Below are positions 26,241-36,526 of a stretch of DNA of 64,000 nucleotides, piece after piece. The position numbers were made by a program, and so were the translations under genes. The stretch is taken from NCBI RefSeq assembly GCF_016595235.1, contig NZ_JAENHL010000006.1, positions 558,001 to 622,000 on the forward strand. The letters run 5' to 3'. The notes beneath the pieces were generated by a model. It had not been told where the DNA came from. It made no database searches and saw nothing but the letters and a program-made list of their open reading frames with translations. How positions within the stretch are numbered: position 1 is the first letter of the stretch; each line of letters opens with the position of its first letter. This stretch comes from Taklimakanibacter albus. Its GTDB lineage: Bacteria > Pseudomonadota > Alphaproteobacteria > Rhizobiales > Aestuariivirgaceae.

Positions 26241-27384
26241 GAGCCGCCACCGCCGGCTGGCGATAGGCGAGCGAAGCGGGGATGGCGGCGATCGCCGCCG
26301 CGGCGACCAGGAGCAGTAAAGCGAGCCCCAGGTCGCCGCCCTGGAACTCGACCGGCAGGACGACACCGTTCTGCCGGGTCAACTGGTCGGAGATGAGGCG
26401 CACCGCGGCCCAACCCACCAGGAAGCCGAGCCCGATGCCGGTTCCCATCAAGGCCAGAAGCTCGATCCACACGATGCCGAAGACGGCGCTCCTGGGCGCC
26501 CCGAAGGCGCGCAGCGCGCCGATCTGGCGGCGCCGTTGCGCCACATGGGCGATGGCGATGAGGGCGATGGCCGCGGCGACGAGCGCCTGCGCGGCGAGGG
26601 CGATGATGCTCATCACCTGGCGCGCATCGCCGAGCGTCGCATAGAGCCTGGTCAGCACTTCGCCGGGAAACACCGCCACGGTCTGATCACCGCGATATTC
26701 ACCGCGGAGCTTATAGGCGTCGGCGATCGTTTTCGGTTTGACCAGGATGGCCGGCACGCCGGGCGGTTTTTCTTCCGCGTGAAGCCCATGGATCTCCCAC
26801 ACCGCCTCGATCGGCACGATGATGGCGCGGTCCCAGGCGGTGCCGGTTGGCATGAGCCGGCCCACGACCTGATAGGTGAACTCGGTATGGACATGACCGG
26901 CATCGCCCGCCGCGCCATGCATCGGCTCGAAGGACTGGCCGATCGTCAGATCCACGGCGCTGCCGATGACGGCGTCATGTTCGCCGGCCGGCGTGCCGCC
27001 TTCGGGGGCCGCGCCATTGTTCAAGGCGTTGATCAGATCAGGCGTCGAGCCGACGACCGGATAGGTCTTGAAGGAATCGCCGAAGCCGATCGGCGCCGCG
27101 AAGGTGACGCGGGGATCCTGTTTGAGCTTCGGCAGGACGTCGCCGGGAAGCAGCGGCAAGGGCGCCGGCTGCAGGAAGACGGAAGAAAGCACGAGCTGCG
27201 TCTCGCTGCCGGCGGCGCCGATGACGAGATCGAACTTGTCGGCGGCCCGGGCGCTGCCGAGGCGGAGCGCGCGTTCCTGCAGTGTGATGCCGACGCCGAG
27301 CGCCGAGGCGAGCGCCACCAGGAGGATGATGACGAGGGAGGCCGCCCACAGGCGTTTGAGATCGGCGAGGATGAAGCGGATCAT
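26230..27384 (-). CDS. ABC transporter permease, FtsX/MacB type
   Basis: 384 residues: one N-terminal span (about 14-34), a periplasmic domain of about 210 residues, then three C-terminal spans, the layout of FtsX/MacB-type permeases that do not move substrate through a classical channel but work by mechanotransmission. It overlaps the ATPase gene by 4 bp. With the DUF3299-like gene it resembles P. aeruginosa PA4064-PA4066, a Zur-controlled operon, so a link to zinc is possible; the DUF2796 partner seen there is absent here. Confidence 0.85.
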   Translation of the reverse strand: MIRFILADLKRLWAASLVIILLVALASALGVGITLQERALRLGSARAADKFDLVIGAAGSETQLVLSSVFLQPAPLPLLPGDVLPKLKQDPRVTFAAPIGFGDSFKTYPVVGSTPDLINALNNGAAPEGGTPAGEHDAVIGSAVDLTIGQSFEPMHGAAGDAGHVHTEFTYQVVGRLMPTGTAWDRAIIVPIEAVWEIHGLHAEEKPPGVPAILVKPKTIADAYKLRGEYRGDQTVAVFPGEVLTRLYATLGDARQVMSIIALAAQALVAAAIALIAIAHVAQRRRQIGALRAFGAPRSAVFGIVWIELLALMGTGIGLGFLVGWAAVRLISDQLTRQNGVVLPVEFQGGDLGLALLLLVAAAAIAAIPASLAYRQPAVAALRS

Positions 27385-28067
27385 GCCGCGAGCCCGGCAA
27401 AGGCCGCGTTGGCAAGGCGTCCGGCGCTGAGCGCCAGGCTGCGGTCCATGCGTTTGATGAGCCGCTCGTCATGCGACACGGCGATCAGGGTGGCGCCGCT
27501 TTCGCGCGCCAGCGACAGGAGCAGCTCCGCGACCTCGGCGCCATGGCCAGGATCGAGGCTCGCCGTCGGCTCATCGGCGATGAGCACTTTTGGCCGGCGC
27601 AGCAAGGCGCGCGCCACCGCGACACGCTGCATCTCGCCCCGCGACAGGGTGGCGGTCGACTGATTGGCGCGTTTGATGCCCACCCGTGCGAGCAGCGCAT
27701 GGGCGTGATCGACGGTGTCGCGGCCGGCGGCGCGGCGCAGGCGTGCCGGCAGCAGCACATTGTCGAGCGCGGACAGGCCTTCGAAGAGATGGAAATCCTG
27801 CATCACGAGACCGACCGTCTCGGCGCGCCAGCGATCCCGCCGGGCTTCGGGAAGCGCCGCGATATCTTCCGCGCCCCACAACACGCGGCCCTGATCGGGC
27901 CGCGCCAGGCCGGTGATGATGTTGACGAGCGTCGTCTTGCCGGAGCCCGACGGGCCGGTGACGGCGACGCATTCCTCGGCCGCGATGGCGAGGCTGCGAA
28001 TATCGAGCACGGGCGTTTCGAGTCCTGGATAGGACACCCGCACCTGGTCGAGGGTCAGCGCCAGCAT
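27381..28067 (-). CDS. ABC transporter ATP-binding protein, MacB/LolD-like
   Basis: ATPase of 228 residues. Walker A GPSGSGKTTLV, Q-loop MQDFHLF, signature LSRGEMQRVAVARALL, Walker B VLIADEPTASLD and switch His in AVSHDE. Start placed at the ATG giving MLALTLDQVRVSYPG, just after the stop of the upstream gene; upstream residues lack family resemblance. Overlaps its permease partner by 4 bp. Confidence 0.93.
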   Translation of the reverse strand: MLALTLDQVRVSYPGLETPVLDIRSLAIAAEECVAVTGPSGSGKTTLVNIITGLARPDQGRVLWGAEDIAALPEARRDRWRAETVGLVMQDFHLFEGLSALDNVLLPARLRRAAGRDTVDHAHALLARVGIKRANQSTATLSRGEMQRVAVARALLRRPKVLIADEPTASLDPGHGAEVAELLLSLARESGATLIAVSHDERLIKRMDRSLALSAGRLANAAFAGLAA

Positions 28068-28072
28068 CGCGC

Positions 28073-28513
28073 TCAGGCCAAACCGAATTGCGCGTGGCGC
28101 AGGCGTAAGAGGCTCACGAAGCCGGTCTCGGGATCGGTCCACGAGCCGTATTCGAGCGTGCCTTCTACATCGATCGGCGCATTGGCCTGCACGAAGGTCT
28201 GCTTCTCGTCGAGATAGACGACGACGATATTGTCCGGCCAGTCGGCATCCGACGAGCAGAAGGGGCAGAGCGCCATCGGGATTTCGGTGAACACGAAGAA
28301 CTTCGCCTCCGCCTTGAGGGGAGGGGCCATGAAGCCGCGCATGGTGACGTTGGCGCCCGAGAGCGCCTTCACCTTCTCGGTGAATTTGAGCCCGAGCACG
28401 CTCTGCGCCTCATAGAGCTCATCGAAAGCGAGCTGCGTCGCGGCGCGGGCGGGCGAGTGAAACGCTACGAACGCAATGAGGCCAAGAAAGCCGCGCCGAC
28501 TGAACGACTTCAT
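28073..28513 (-). CDS. DUF3299-like exported protein
   Basis: 146 residues with a twin-arginine-like signal (KSFSRRGFLGLIAF, cleavage after SPARA). The domain matches the DUF3299 pattern: MRGFMAPPL, a strand ending FFVFTEIP, the CPFC pair (two Cys separated by two residues), IVVVY, PIDVEGTL and a closing DPETGFVSLLRL. Proteins of this type sit beside MacB-like ABC genes in Zur-regulated loci. The start at 28513 is chosen because the upstream in-frame DNA is an intergenic repeat. The Cys pair could bind metal; not shown. Confidence 0.8.
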   Translation of the reverse strand: MKSFSRRGFLGLIAFVAFHSPARAATQLAFDELYEAQSVLGLKFTEKVKALSGANVTMRGFMAPPLKAEAKFFVFTEIPMALCPFCSSDADWPDNIVVVYLDEKQTFVQANAPIDVEGTLEYGSWTDPETGFVSLLRLRHAQFGLA

Positions 28514-28523
28514 ACGAGGAATA

Positions 28524-28674
28524 CCCTCGCCCCCAACGGGGGAGAGGGAGGGACCCATTGCGCAGCAATGGGAGGGTGAGGGGGAACCGACCGACATCAT
28601 TTTCTTCAATCGTGACCAATCTTCTCCGCCGGTTCCCCCTCACCCTAACCCTCTCCCCCGTGGGGGGAGAGGGG
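28524..28674. repeat. Inverted pair of GGGGAGAGGG palindromic elements
   Basis: Two divergent copies of an element that reads GGTTCCCCCTCACCC..., an arm CCCTCTCCCCC, a short loop and GGGGGGAGAGGGG. One copy ends at 28587 and the other begins at 28631, so they face each other with 43 bp between. The left copy has an extra small hairpin (CCCATTG/CAATGGG). The type is common in intergenic DNA of rhizobia and relatives. It also lies where the phoA transcript would end before the DUF3299 gene begins. Confidence 0.75.
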
Positions 28675-28684
28675 ATCCGATGGA

Positions 28685-30439
28685 TCAATTGCCGAGCTGC
28701 TGCTTGCCGAGCGCGAAGACATCGGCGAGCACGCGATAGACGTCGCTCTCTTCCATATAACCCTTGAAGGCTTCCGAGCCCGGGCCCTGCGCCTGGAGCA
28801 CGATGTCGTCCACGGCGTGGACGCCGCTGTCGCCGTCCTTGGGCAGGTTGCCGGTGCGCAGCACCGCGCCGGGCACGTCCTTATAGGCGGCGTTGGCGAT
28901 GTAATGCTTGTTCTCGTCCTGGACCGCCGGCACGAAGGGGCCGTCGAGATGGGGGCGGAAGGTCTCGTAATAATCGGGGAAGTTGTTGGCGAACATCGCC
29001 AGCCGCTTCGTCACATCGACGCGGTCGGGATAGCCGTCGCCATTCTCGTCCTTGTAGTTGGGGTAGCCGGCCTTGTCATAGGTACCGACCTTTTCGCGCA
29101 TGTCGGTGCCGGGCTTGTCGTCGTCGATCGTGCCGATGATCGAGAAGCCATGGGTGTGATCGCCGGTCGCGATGATGAGCGTGTCGGGATTCTTGGCGGC
29201 GAACTCACGCGCGATGCCCACCGCCTTGTCGAACTCGATCGTCTCGATGACGGCGCGGTCCCAGTCGAGCGGGTGAGACATCTTGTCGATCGAGGCGCCT
29301 TCGACCATCAGGAAGAAGCCTTCCGGATTCTTCGACAGCCGCTCAAGGGCGGTCTTGGTCATCTCGACCAGGCCCGGCTGATTGGGGAATTTCTCCACCG
29401 TGCCCTTCTTGAGAAATTCGCGGTCGAGCGTCGTGTCCATGTTGCCGGTGTGGAAGAGCCCGAGCAGGTTCGGCTGGTTCGACGCCGCGGCGGTCGCCAG
29501 CTCGGTCTTGTCGGTGGCGAGCGCATAGCCCGCATCCTTGAAGAGCTGGATATAGTCCTTGTCGTCCTTGCGCTTGGAGCCGGCGGTCGCCTGCGGCAGG
29601 AAATAGGCCGAGCCGCCGCCCAGGATGACGTCCGGCTTCACGCCGTAGAACATCTCGACGATATCGGCCTTGTCGGCGCGCCGGCGCGTATGGGAGACGA
29701 CGGCGGCAGGGGTCGCGTCCTCGATCTCGGCGGTCGAGACGACGCCGATCGATTTCTTGGTCTGACGGCGCAGCGCCTCGGCGATGGTTTCGACGCGCGG
29801 ATCATCGAGGGTCGCGGGCGTGCGATCGGCATAGACGCCGAGCGCGTTGACCGAGCCCTTGTGTCCGGTCATATAGGCCGACATCGAGTTGGCGCTGTCG
29901 ACGGCGATCGAGTCGACCGACGAGGTGCCGATGAAAGCCATGCGGTCGAGCTCGTCCATATTGAGCCTGCCATTGGCTTTGCCCTCGGTGACGCCCTTCG
30001 ACATGATACGGGCACCGGTGCGATGCGCGACGGAAAGGCCGTCGCCCAGGAGGAAGATGATGTTCTTGGCTTTCGGCGCGGCGGTCGTGCCATAGACGTC
30101 CCACACGACTTTCTTCGTGTCGCTGCCGGCGGTGGCCTCGATCGTGTAGCTGCCGGGCTCGGCGATGGTGACGCCGCGGATGATCACCGCCGAGGCGTCG
30201 GCCTTCTCTTCCTTCTCGGTGAAGACGGGTTCCTTGCCGAAGATGGCTTTGTAGTCCTGGCCGTTGACGGTGACCTTGACGTCCTCCGGCTTCACCACGC
30301 CGGCAAACTCCACTTTGAAATCGAAAGGCGAGCCGGCGAGGATGGTCGCACGGTCGATCGGATAGACCGTTGCCGCCATGGCGGCGCCGGTGAGGAAGGT
30401 CGTGGCCGCCAGCGTGGCGAGAAATCTGCGCATGCGCAT
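28685..30439 (-). CDS. PhoA-type alkaline phosphatase with N-terminal extension
   Basis: Periplasmic metal-dependent phosphomonoesterase of 584 residues. Signal peptide about 1-22 (cleavage after GAAMA), then about 100 residues of beta-rich sequence not found in E. coli PhoA, then the catalytic core from about residue 125: metal-binding Asp133 (LLGDG), nucleophile Ser182 in VDSANSMSAYMTGHK, and further metal ligands in MVEGASIDKMSHP and IATGDHTHGF. The extension contains an Ig-like stretch. A classical pair of Pho-box repeats is not evident upstream; only one half-site is seen. Confidence 0.93.
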   Translation of the reverse strand: MRMRRFLATLAATTFLTGAAMAATVYPIDRATILAGSPFDFKVEFAGVVKPEDVKVTVNGQDYKAIFGKEPVFTEKEEKADASAVIIRGVTIAEPGSYTIEATAGSDTKKVVWDVYGTTAAPKAKNIIFLLGDGLSVAHRTGARIMSKGVTEGKANGRLNMDELDRMAFIGTSSVDSIAVDSANSMSAYMTGHKGSVNALGVYADRTPATLDDPRVETIAEALRRQTKKSIGVVSTAEIEDATPAAVVSHTRRRADKADIVEMFYGVKPDVILGGGSAYFLPQATAGSKRKDDKDYIQLFKDAGYALATDKTELATAAASNQPNLLGLFHTGNMDTTLDREFLKKGTVEKFPNQPGLVEMTKTALERLSKNPEGFFLMVEGASIDKMSHPLDWDRAVIETIEFDKAVGIAREFAAKNPDTLIIATGDHTHGFSIIGTIDDDKPGTDMREKVGTYDKAGYPNYKDENGDGYPDRVDVTKRLAMFANNFPDYYETFRPHLDGPFVPAVQDENKHYIANAAYKDVPGAVLRTGNLPKDGDSGVHAVDDIVLQAQGPGSEAFKGYMEESDVYRVLADVFALGKQQLGN

Positions 30440-30535
30440 GCTCCATGAGAGAGACTGGGACGTCCCTGGGCTAGGACCCGAACATGACAGCTTGATAAAG
30501 ATCGGAGGTTGTAAACAGGACTGTGACTGGAGCCC

Positions 30536-31837
30536 TCAAGGGGTGACGGGCTTGATGCCGATCGCATAGAGACGGCAGGGCTGCCTGCCGCCGGGCGGAT
30601 AGGGAGCGTCTTGCGATATGAAGTCCACCGCGCGCGCACATTGATAGAGCGCGTCCTGCTTCGTGTCCTCGGTATTGGACCAGGAGGCGGCGATGCAATA
30701 AGCTCCGCCGGGACCGATGGCGAAGGCTGTCTTGCCGATATGCAGATAGCTCTTTTCGTAAGCGACGCGCGCTTCACCTTCCAGGGAGAGTGGTTCCTTG
30801 CTCTCGGCAAGGCCGAAGGATTTCTGCCCGATCATCCGGCTTACCGCGTCGATCACATTTTGCCGCCAGATCGACGTCAGGTGATCGGCGTCGTCGGCGA
30901 TGACCCAGCTTCTGCCCTTGCCGCGATAGCGTGGGCCGCAAAGCTTATCGACGTATTTTCGGGTCATGGTCTTGGTGCCGTCTATGACCTTGTCGTCGAG
31001 CTCCCCGTAGACATGCAGGATTGGAACCGATCTCGGCACCAGCATGGCTCCCGGACGGCTGATCCCGCAGACCGTCCCGACGATGATGATGCCCGACAGC
31101 TTGGTGTCGAGAACTTGCGCCACATAGCCACCTTCCGAATGGGCCCATATGTACAGGGGAAGGTCTGGATGAGATTTGCGCAGCTCGGCAATCGTGCGCC
31201 GCGTCTGCGCGGCCCGGAATTTGACGGCCTCGGTGAATGCCCGATAGTTTTCCGGCGCGATCCATCCGCAATATGACGGCGGGCGTTGCTCGTCGAAGCT
31301 CGACGGATAGATCACCAGGAAACCGCGCGCCTGAAAGAAGCGAAACCATGAGTCGACGAAAGCATCGACACCGTTGCCGGGCCCGCTGCACCCATGCAAC
31401 GCCAGGACGATTCCCTTCAGTTTGGGATCCTTGGGCCAGAAGCGAACCGCGCCCCTGAGCGGCACGTCCGGCAGCGGCAGAGCCTTGTCGAACGAGGCCC
31501 CCATGAAAGGGGTGCTCCAGACGAATTTGTTGCCGCGGGCGAGAAGCTTGCAGGTCGCCGACTTGCCCCAGGATTTTGGTCTGAGAGCGGCACGGCATGT
31601 CTTGATGGCGTTTTTTTCCGCTTCGGCGGCGCTCCCATACCCGTAGCTGTTGCCCCACACGCCGCCGGGTCCGATGGCCATGGCCTTGTGGCGTTTGAGG
31701 CCGGGATATTCGGTGCGATAGATCACCTCGGCGTCGAGACCAGCTTGCGGATCGATGGCATAAGCGGGTGCTGACGCCAGCGCGAGGAGTTTGGCGCCCG
31801 CCACGACGATGACCAGCCGGATGAGCTGCCGTATCAT
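30536..31837 (-). CDS. Secreted alpha/beta hydrolase flanked by two DUF4189-like modules
   Basis: 433 residues. Signal peptide about 1-27 (ends SAPAYA). Module A (about 45-110) carries MAIGPGGVWGNSYGYG, an Ala/Glu helix and two Cys; then an esterase-like domain (about 125-360) with oxyanion LALHGCSGPGNG, nucleophile Ser in WAHSEGGYV, an acid in GELDDKV and a His in DDADHLTS; then module B (about 375-433) with FAIGPGGAYCIAASW and two Cys. The hydrolase resembles PHB-depolymerase/esterase families. The same module occurs twice in the protein at 18951-19610. Start chosen at the signal-peptide Met (31837). Substrate unknown. Confidence 0.8.
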   Translation of the reverse strand: MIRQLIRLVIVVAGAKLLALASAPAYAIDPQAGLDAEVIYRTEYPGLKRHKAMAIGPGGVWGNSYGYGSAAEAEKNAIKTCRAALRPKSWGKSATCKLLARGNKFVWSTPFMGASFDKALPLPDVPLRGAVRFWPKDPKLKGIVLALHGCSGPGNGVDAFVDSWFRFFQARGFLVIYPSSFDEQRPPSYCGWIAPENYRAFTEAVKFRAAQTRRTIAELRKSHPDLPLYIWAHSEGGYVAQVLDTKLSGIIIVGTVCGISRPGAMLVPRSVPILHVYGELDDKVIDGTKTMTRKYVDKLCGPRYRGKGRSWVIADDADHLTSIWRQNVIDAVSRMIGQKSFGLAESKEPLSLEGEARVAYEKSYLHIGKTAFAIGPGGAYCIAASWSNTEDTKQDALYQCARAVDFISQDAPYPPGGRQPCRLYAIGIKPVTP

Positions 31838-31888
31838 GTGATGTCCCCGATCAACCGGGGTACATCCTGCGCGAGGCACTCGTTCCGG

Positions 31889-32947
31889 TCAATCGGCGCT
31901 CAGAAACGGATAGTCCGTATAGCCCTCCGCCCCGGGCGTGTAGAAGGTTGTGTCATTGGGCGCGTTCAGCGCTGCTTTGCCGGCGAAACGGGCGGGGAGG
32001 TCGGGATTGGCGATGAACAGGCGCCCGAAAGCCACCGCATCGGCTTCACCCTCCGCCACGACGTGCTCCGCCACCTCGTAGGTGAAATCCTGGTTGGCGA
32101 TATAGATGCCGCCGAAGGCCTGTTTCACTTTCGGTCCAAGGCGCGGTTCGGCGAGCGACTCGCGCGCGATGATGAAAGCGAGGTTGCGCCGCCCGACCTC
32201 GCGCGCGACATAAGTGAAGGTCGCTTCCGGCGTCGTGTCGTCGATGTCGTGCGAGTTGCGCCTGAGATTGAGATGCAGGCCGACGCGGTCGGCGCCCCAG
32301 ACCGAGATCGCCGCATCGGTCGCCTCGAGCATCAGGCGGGCCCGGTTCTCGATAGGGCCGCCATAGTCGTCGTCGCGCTTGTTGGTCTTGTCCTGCAGGA
32401 ACTGGTCGAGCAGATAGCCATTGGCGCCATGAAGCTCGACACCGTCGAAGCCGGCCCTTTGGGCGTTCTCCGCGCCCTTGCGATAGGCGGCGATGACATC
32501 GGCGATCTCATGGCGCTCGAGCGCGCGCGGTGTCACATAGGGACGCTTCGGCCGCACCAGGCTGACGGTTCCCGCCGGCTGGATGGCGCTCGGCGCCACC
32601 GGAAGGGCGCCATCGAGGAAGATGGGATCGGAGATGCGCCCGACATGCCAGAGCTGCAGGAAGATACGACCGCCGGCCTCATGGACGGCCTTGGTCACGA
32701 GCCGCCAGGCGTCCGTCTGCTCTTTCGACCAGATGCCCGGCGTGTCGGCATAACCGACGCCCATGGGCGTCACGCTGGTCGCCTCGCTGAGAATGAGGCC
32801 GGCGGAAGCACGCTGCGCGTAATATTGGGCCATCAGCGGATTGGGAATGCGCGCCGACCCGGCCCGGCTGCGGGTCAGGGGCGCCATCAGGATGCGGTTC
32901 GGCAGGGTCAGCGGACCGAGTTTGAGCGGATCGAAAAGTCCAGGCAT
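31889..32947 (-). CDS. NADH:flavin oxidoreductase of the Old Yellow Enzyme family
   Basis: FMN-dependent ene-reductase of 352 residues (NemA/xenobiotic reductase type). Family marks: N-terminal LFDPLKLGPLTLPNRI, MAPLTRSRA, LQLWHVGR, the substrate-binding His/Asn pair in ELHGANGYLLDQFL, and the flavin-binding VAFGRLFIANPDLP near the end. Start at 32947 corresponds to MPGLFDPL, matching family length; an upstream ATG would add 12 atypical residues. Monocistronic. Confidence 0.95.
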   Translation of the reverse strand: MPGLFDPLKLGPLTLPNRILMAPLTRSRAGSARIPNPLMAQYYAQRASAGLILSEATSVTPMGVGYADTPGIWSKEQTDAWRLVTKAVHEAGGRIFLQLWHVGRISDPIFLDGALPVAPSAIQPAGTVSLVRPKRPYVTPRALERHEIADVIAAYRKGAENAQRAGFDGVELHGANGYLLDQFLQDKTNKRDDDYGGPIENRARLMLEATDAAISVWGADRVGLHLNLRRNSHDIDDTTPEATFTYVAREVGRRNLAFIIARESLAEPRLGPKVKQAFGGIYIANQDFTYEVAEHVVAEGEADAVAFGRLFIANPDLPARFAGKAALNAPNDTTFYTPGAEGYTDYPFLSAD

Positions 32948-33128
32948 TTCATGATCTTCGCTTTTATGGGGCGGGAAGCCCATATTTAAGCGCAGACACA
33001 GGCGTAATGTGAAGTGACGTTTGCGACAGGGCAGCCATTCTTCCGCCGCTTCTGTCGGCTTTTACCCGCCTCCGGAACTGGGGTAGTTAGATTCAACCCC
33101 CGAAAGCACTGATTCGACTGGAATACCG

Positions 33129-35156
<2,028 letters not shown>

Positions 35157-35276
35157 GCCGGCTGTCAGTCCCGGCGAATCCAGCTATATAGAACAGAGAT
35201 GGGAGCCCTGCTGGAACCTCAACGAGGTTCCGGCGGTTAATCTGTATCGGCAGACGATGCCGGTGAGGAGCTGCCC

Positions 35277-35606
35277 ATGACCAGACCGCATCCGATTCCC
35301 GAAGACCGTATTCGTGAGCGCGCGTACCGCCTCTGGCTCGAGGAGGGCCAGCCGCAAGGAAAATCCACCGAGCATTGGGAGAAGGCGCGCGAGCTGCTGG
35401 CACTCGAAACCGATCCCGAAGAGGGCAAGGCAGGCGTCGGGGAGGGCTACAATAATCCCGGGCCCTGGGGCGAGCCGGTGGAGGAGGCGAGTATCCTCGA
35501 GAATCAGGGCGAGTTCCCGATGACGACCGACCAGGGTGATCAGAAGATCCCCAAGAAGCATCGTCCGAGCTTGAGCCGCAAACCGGCCAGGCGCCGCGCC
35601 ATGTAG
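35277..35606 (+). CDS. DUF2934 domain protein
   Basis: 109 residues. The N-terminal 40 residues form the DUF2934 helix pair: DRIRERAYRLWLEEGQPQGKS followed by EHWEKARELL. The remainder is polar and probably disordered, ending in a basic tail (SLSRKPARRRAM). Such proteins are frequent in rhizobia, often near stress genes; function unknown. The following KTSC gene is 12 bp downstream, so they are likely co-transcribed. Confidence 0.85.
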   Translation: MTRPHPIPEDRIRERAYRLWLEEGQPQGKSTEHWEKARELLALETDPEEGKAGVGEGYNNPGPWGEPVEEASILENQGEFPMTTDQGDQKIPKKHRPSLSRKPARRRAM

Positions 35607-35618
35607 CGGTGAGATCCG

Positions 35619-35846
35619 ATGCCTTCGACCGCGATCAGCCGCATCGAATTCGACCCGGAGACCGGCGCGCTCGATATCTGGTTTCGCGAGTCAGGGCGGC
35701 GCTATCGTTACTATGATGTGCCGGCGCGGGCCTATGAGGCCTTCCGCAAGGCGACGTCGAAGGGCCGTTTTTTCAACAGCCATATCCGCGACCGTTACGA
35801 CTTCGCGCATATTTCGGTGGAGGGGTCGAGACGTCACGCGGCGTGA
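35619..35846 (+). CDS. KTSC domain protein
   Basis: 75-residue soluble protein that is essentially one KTSC domain: IEFDPETGALDIWFRESGRRYRYYDVP, AYEAFRKATSKGRFFNSHIRDRY. The domain is found alone or fused to nucleic-acid-related enzymes; its role is unknown. The last residues run to within 2 bp of the convergent gene at 35849. Confidence 0.88.
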   Translation: MPSTAISRIEFDPETGALDIWFRESGRRYRYYDVPARAYEAFRKATSKGRFFNSHIRDRYDFAHISVEGSRRHAA

Positions 35847-35848
35847 GC

Positions 35849-36112
35849 CTACGGCGCGCCGAGGATTGTTCCGGTACGGGAATCGATCCGTACCTTCCGA
35901 ATAACGGCGGTCGTCGGTCTAATCCTGAACAGGCCGCCGCAGTCGAGGCCGCAGAGGTCGCGCCCCAGGCTGGAAGGAAGGGGTGCTTTGACGGGCTTGA
36001 TTGCCAGACGTGGTGCGTGGGAGATCGGCGGATCAGGATCTTTACTCGTGAAAAGGACCAGGGCCAGCCCACCAACGACCAGGCTTATCACGATCATATG
36101 AAGGGGCTTCAT
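35849..36112 (-). CDS. Small secreted protein with a CGLDCG motif
   Basis: 87 residues: a signal anchor (about 5-22, MIVISLVVGGLALVLF) then a basic/Pro-rich region and a short Cys motif, Cys-Gly-Leu-Asp-Cys-Gly. The ribosome site GGGGAGA precedes the ATG. I do not recognise a family. The two Cys could form a disulfide or bind metal. Convergent with the KTSC gene, 2 bp apart. Confidence 0.55.
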   Translation of the reverse strand: MKPLHMIVISLVVGGLALVLFTSKDPDPPISHAPRLAIKPVKAPLPSSLGRDLCGLDCGGLFRIRPTTAVIRKVRIDSRTGTILGAP

Positions 36113-36184
36113 CGCGTCTCCCCAAAACGAACGAAGGCGGTTCGCCGTAGAACCGCCCCCGTCTCGCCGTCCGTCAGCTGTGAA

Positions 36185-36361
36185 CTACTTCACGAACCTT
36201 CGGATTTCTATGTCGGCCCGCGAGATGCCGATGTCGCGCAGCAGGTGATCATCGAGGTCCCGCAGGCGCCGTCTGGCATCACGCTGCGCCAAATGGATAC
36301 GCACACGCGTGAACAGTCCGGGCGGTGCAAGAAGAATGCCGCGGGCGGTGTCGAGGGTCAT
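36185..36361 (-). CDS. DUF1127 small protein
   Basis: 58 residues, mostly Arg-rich helix with the DUF1127 (YjiS-like) core DARRRLRDLDDHLLRDIGISRADIE. ATG at 36361 is chosen: AGGAGG lies 8 bp upstream, and the alternative GTG would put that site inside the gene. Short DUF1127 proteins in alphaproteobacteria have been linked to phosphate/carbon metabolism and RNA turnover; the role here is unknown. Confidence 0.88.
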   Translation of the reverse strand: MTLDTARGILLAPPGLFTRVRIHLAQRDARRRLRDLDDHLLRDIGISRADIEIRRFVK

Positions 36362-36526
36362 TTGAGTGGCCTCCTGAAGCACTTGGAACTCAGTGATGGG
36401 GGTTCTAGCAGGGGCTGGCGCAACCCACCCTGAACGGGTCGTTCATCTGCCGTTTAACTTGCGGATTTGGGGATGGCGGGCGCCTGAGACTTTCAAGCTC
36501 GGGCCTGGACGGCTAAACTGAGCGCC

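Noticed and set aside
28817-30448. A 543-codon open frame opposite the alkaline phosphatase gene
   Set aside because: Same reason: it mirrors phoA codons, has no ribosome site and no recognisable motif.
30440-30535. Pho box upstream of the alkaline phosphatase gene
   Set aside because: On the minus strand a single CTGTCAT half-site is present, but the second repeat 11 bp away matches poorly in both directions.
35843-36433. A 196-codon plus-strand frame after the KTSC gene
   Set aside because: It opposes two small genes (35849-36112 and the DUF1127 gene) that have good ribosome sites and, for DUF1127, a known domain. The frame has no motif.
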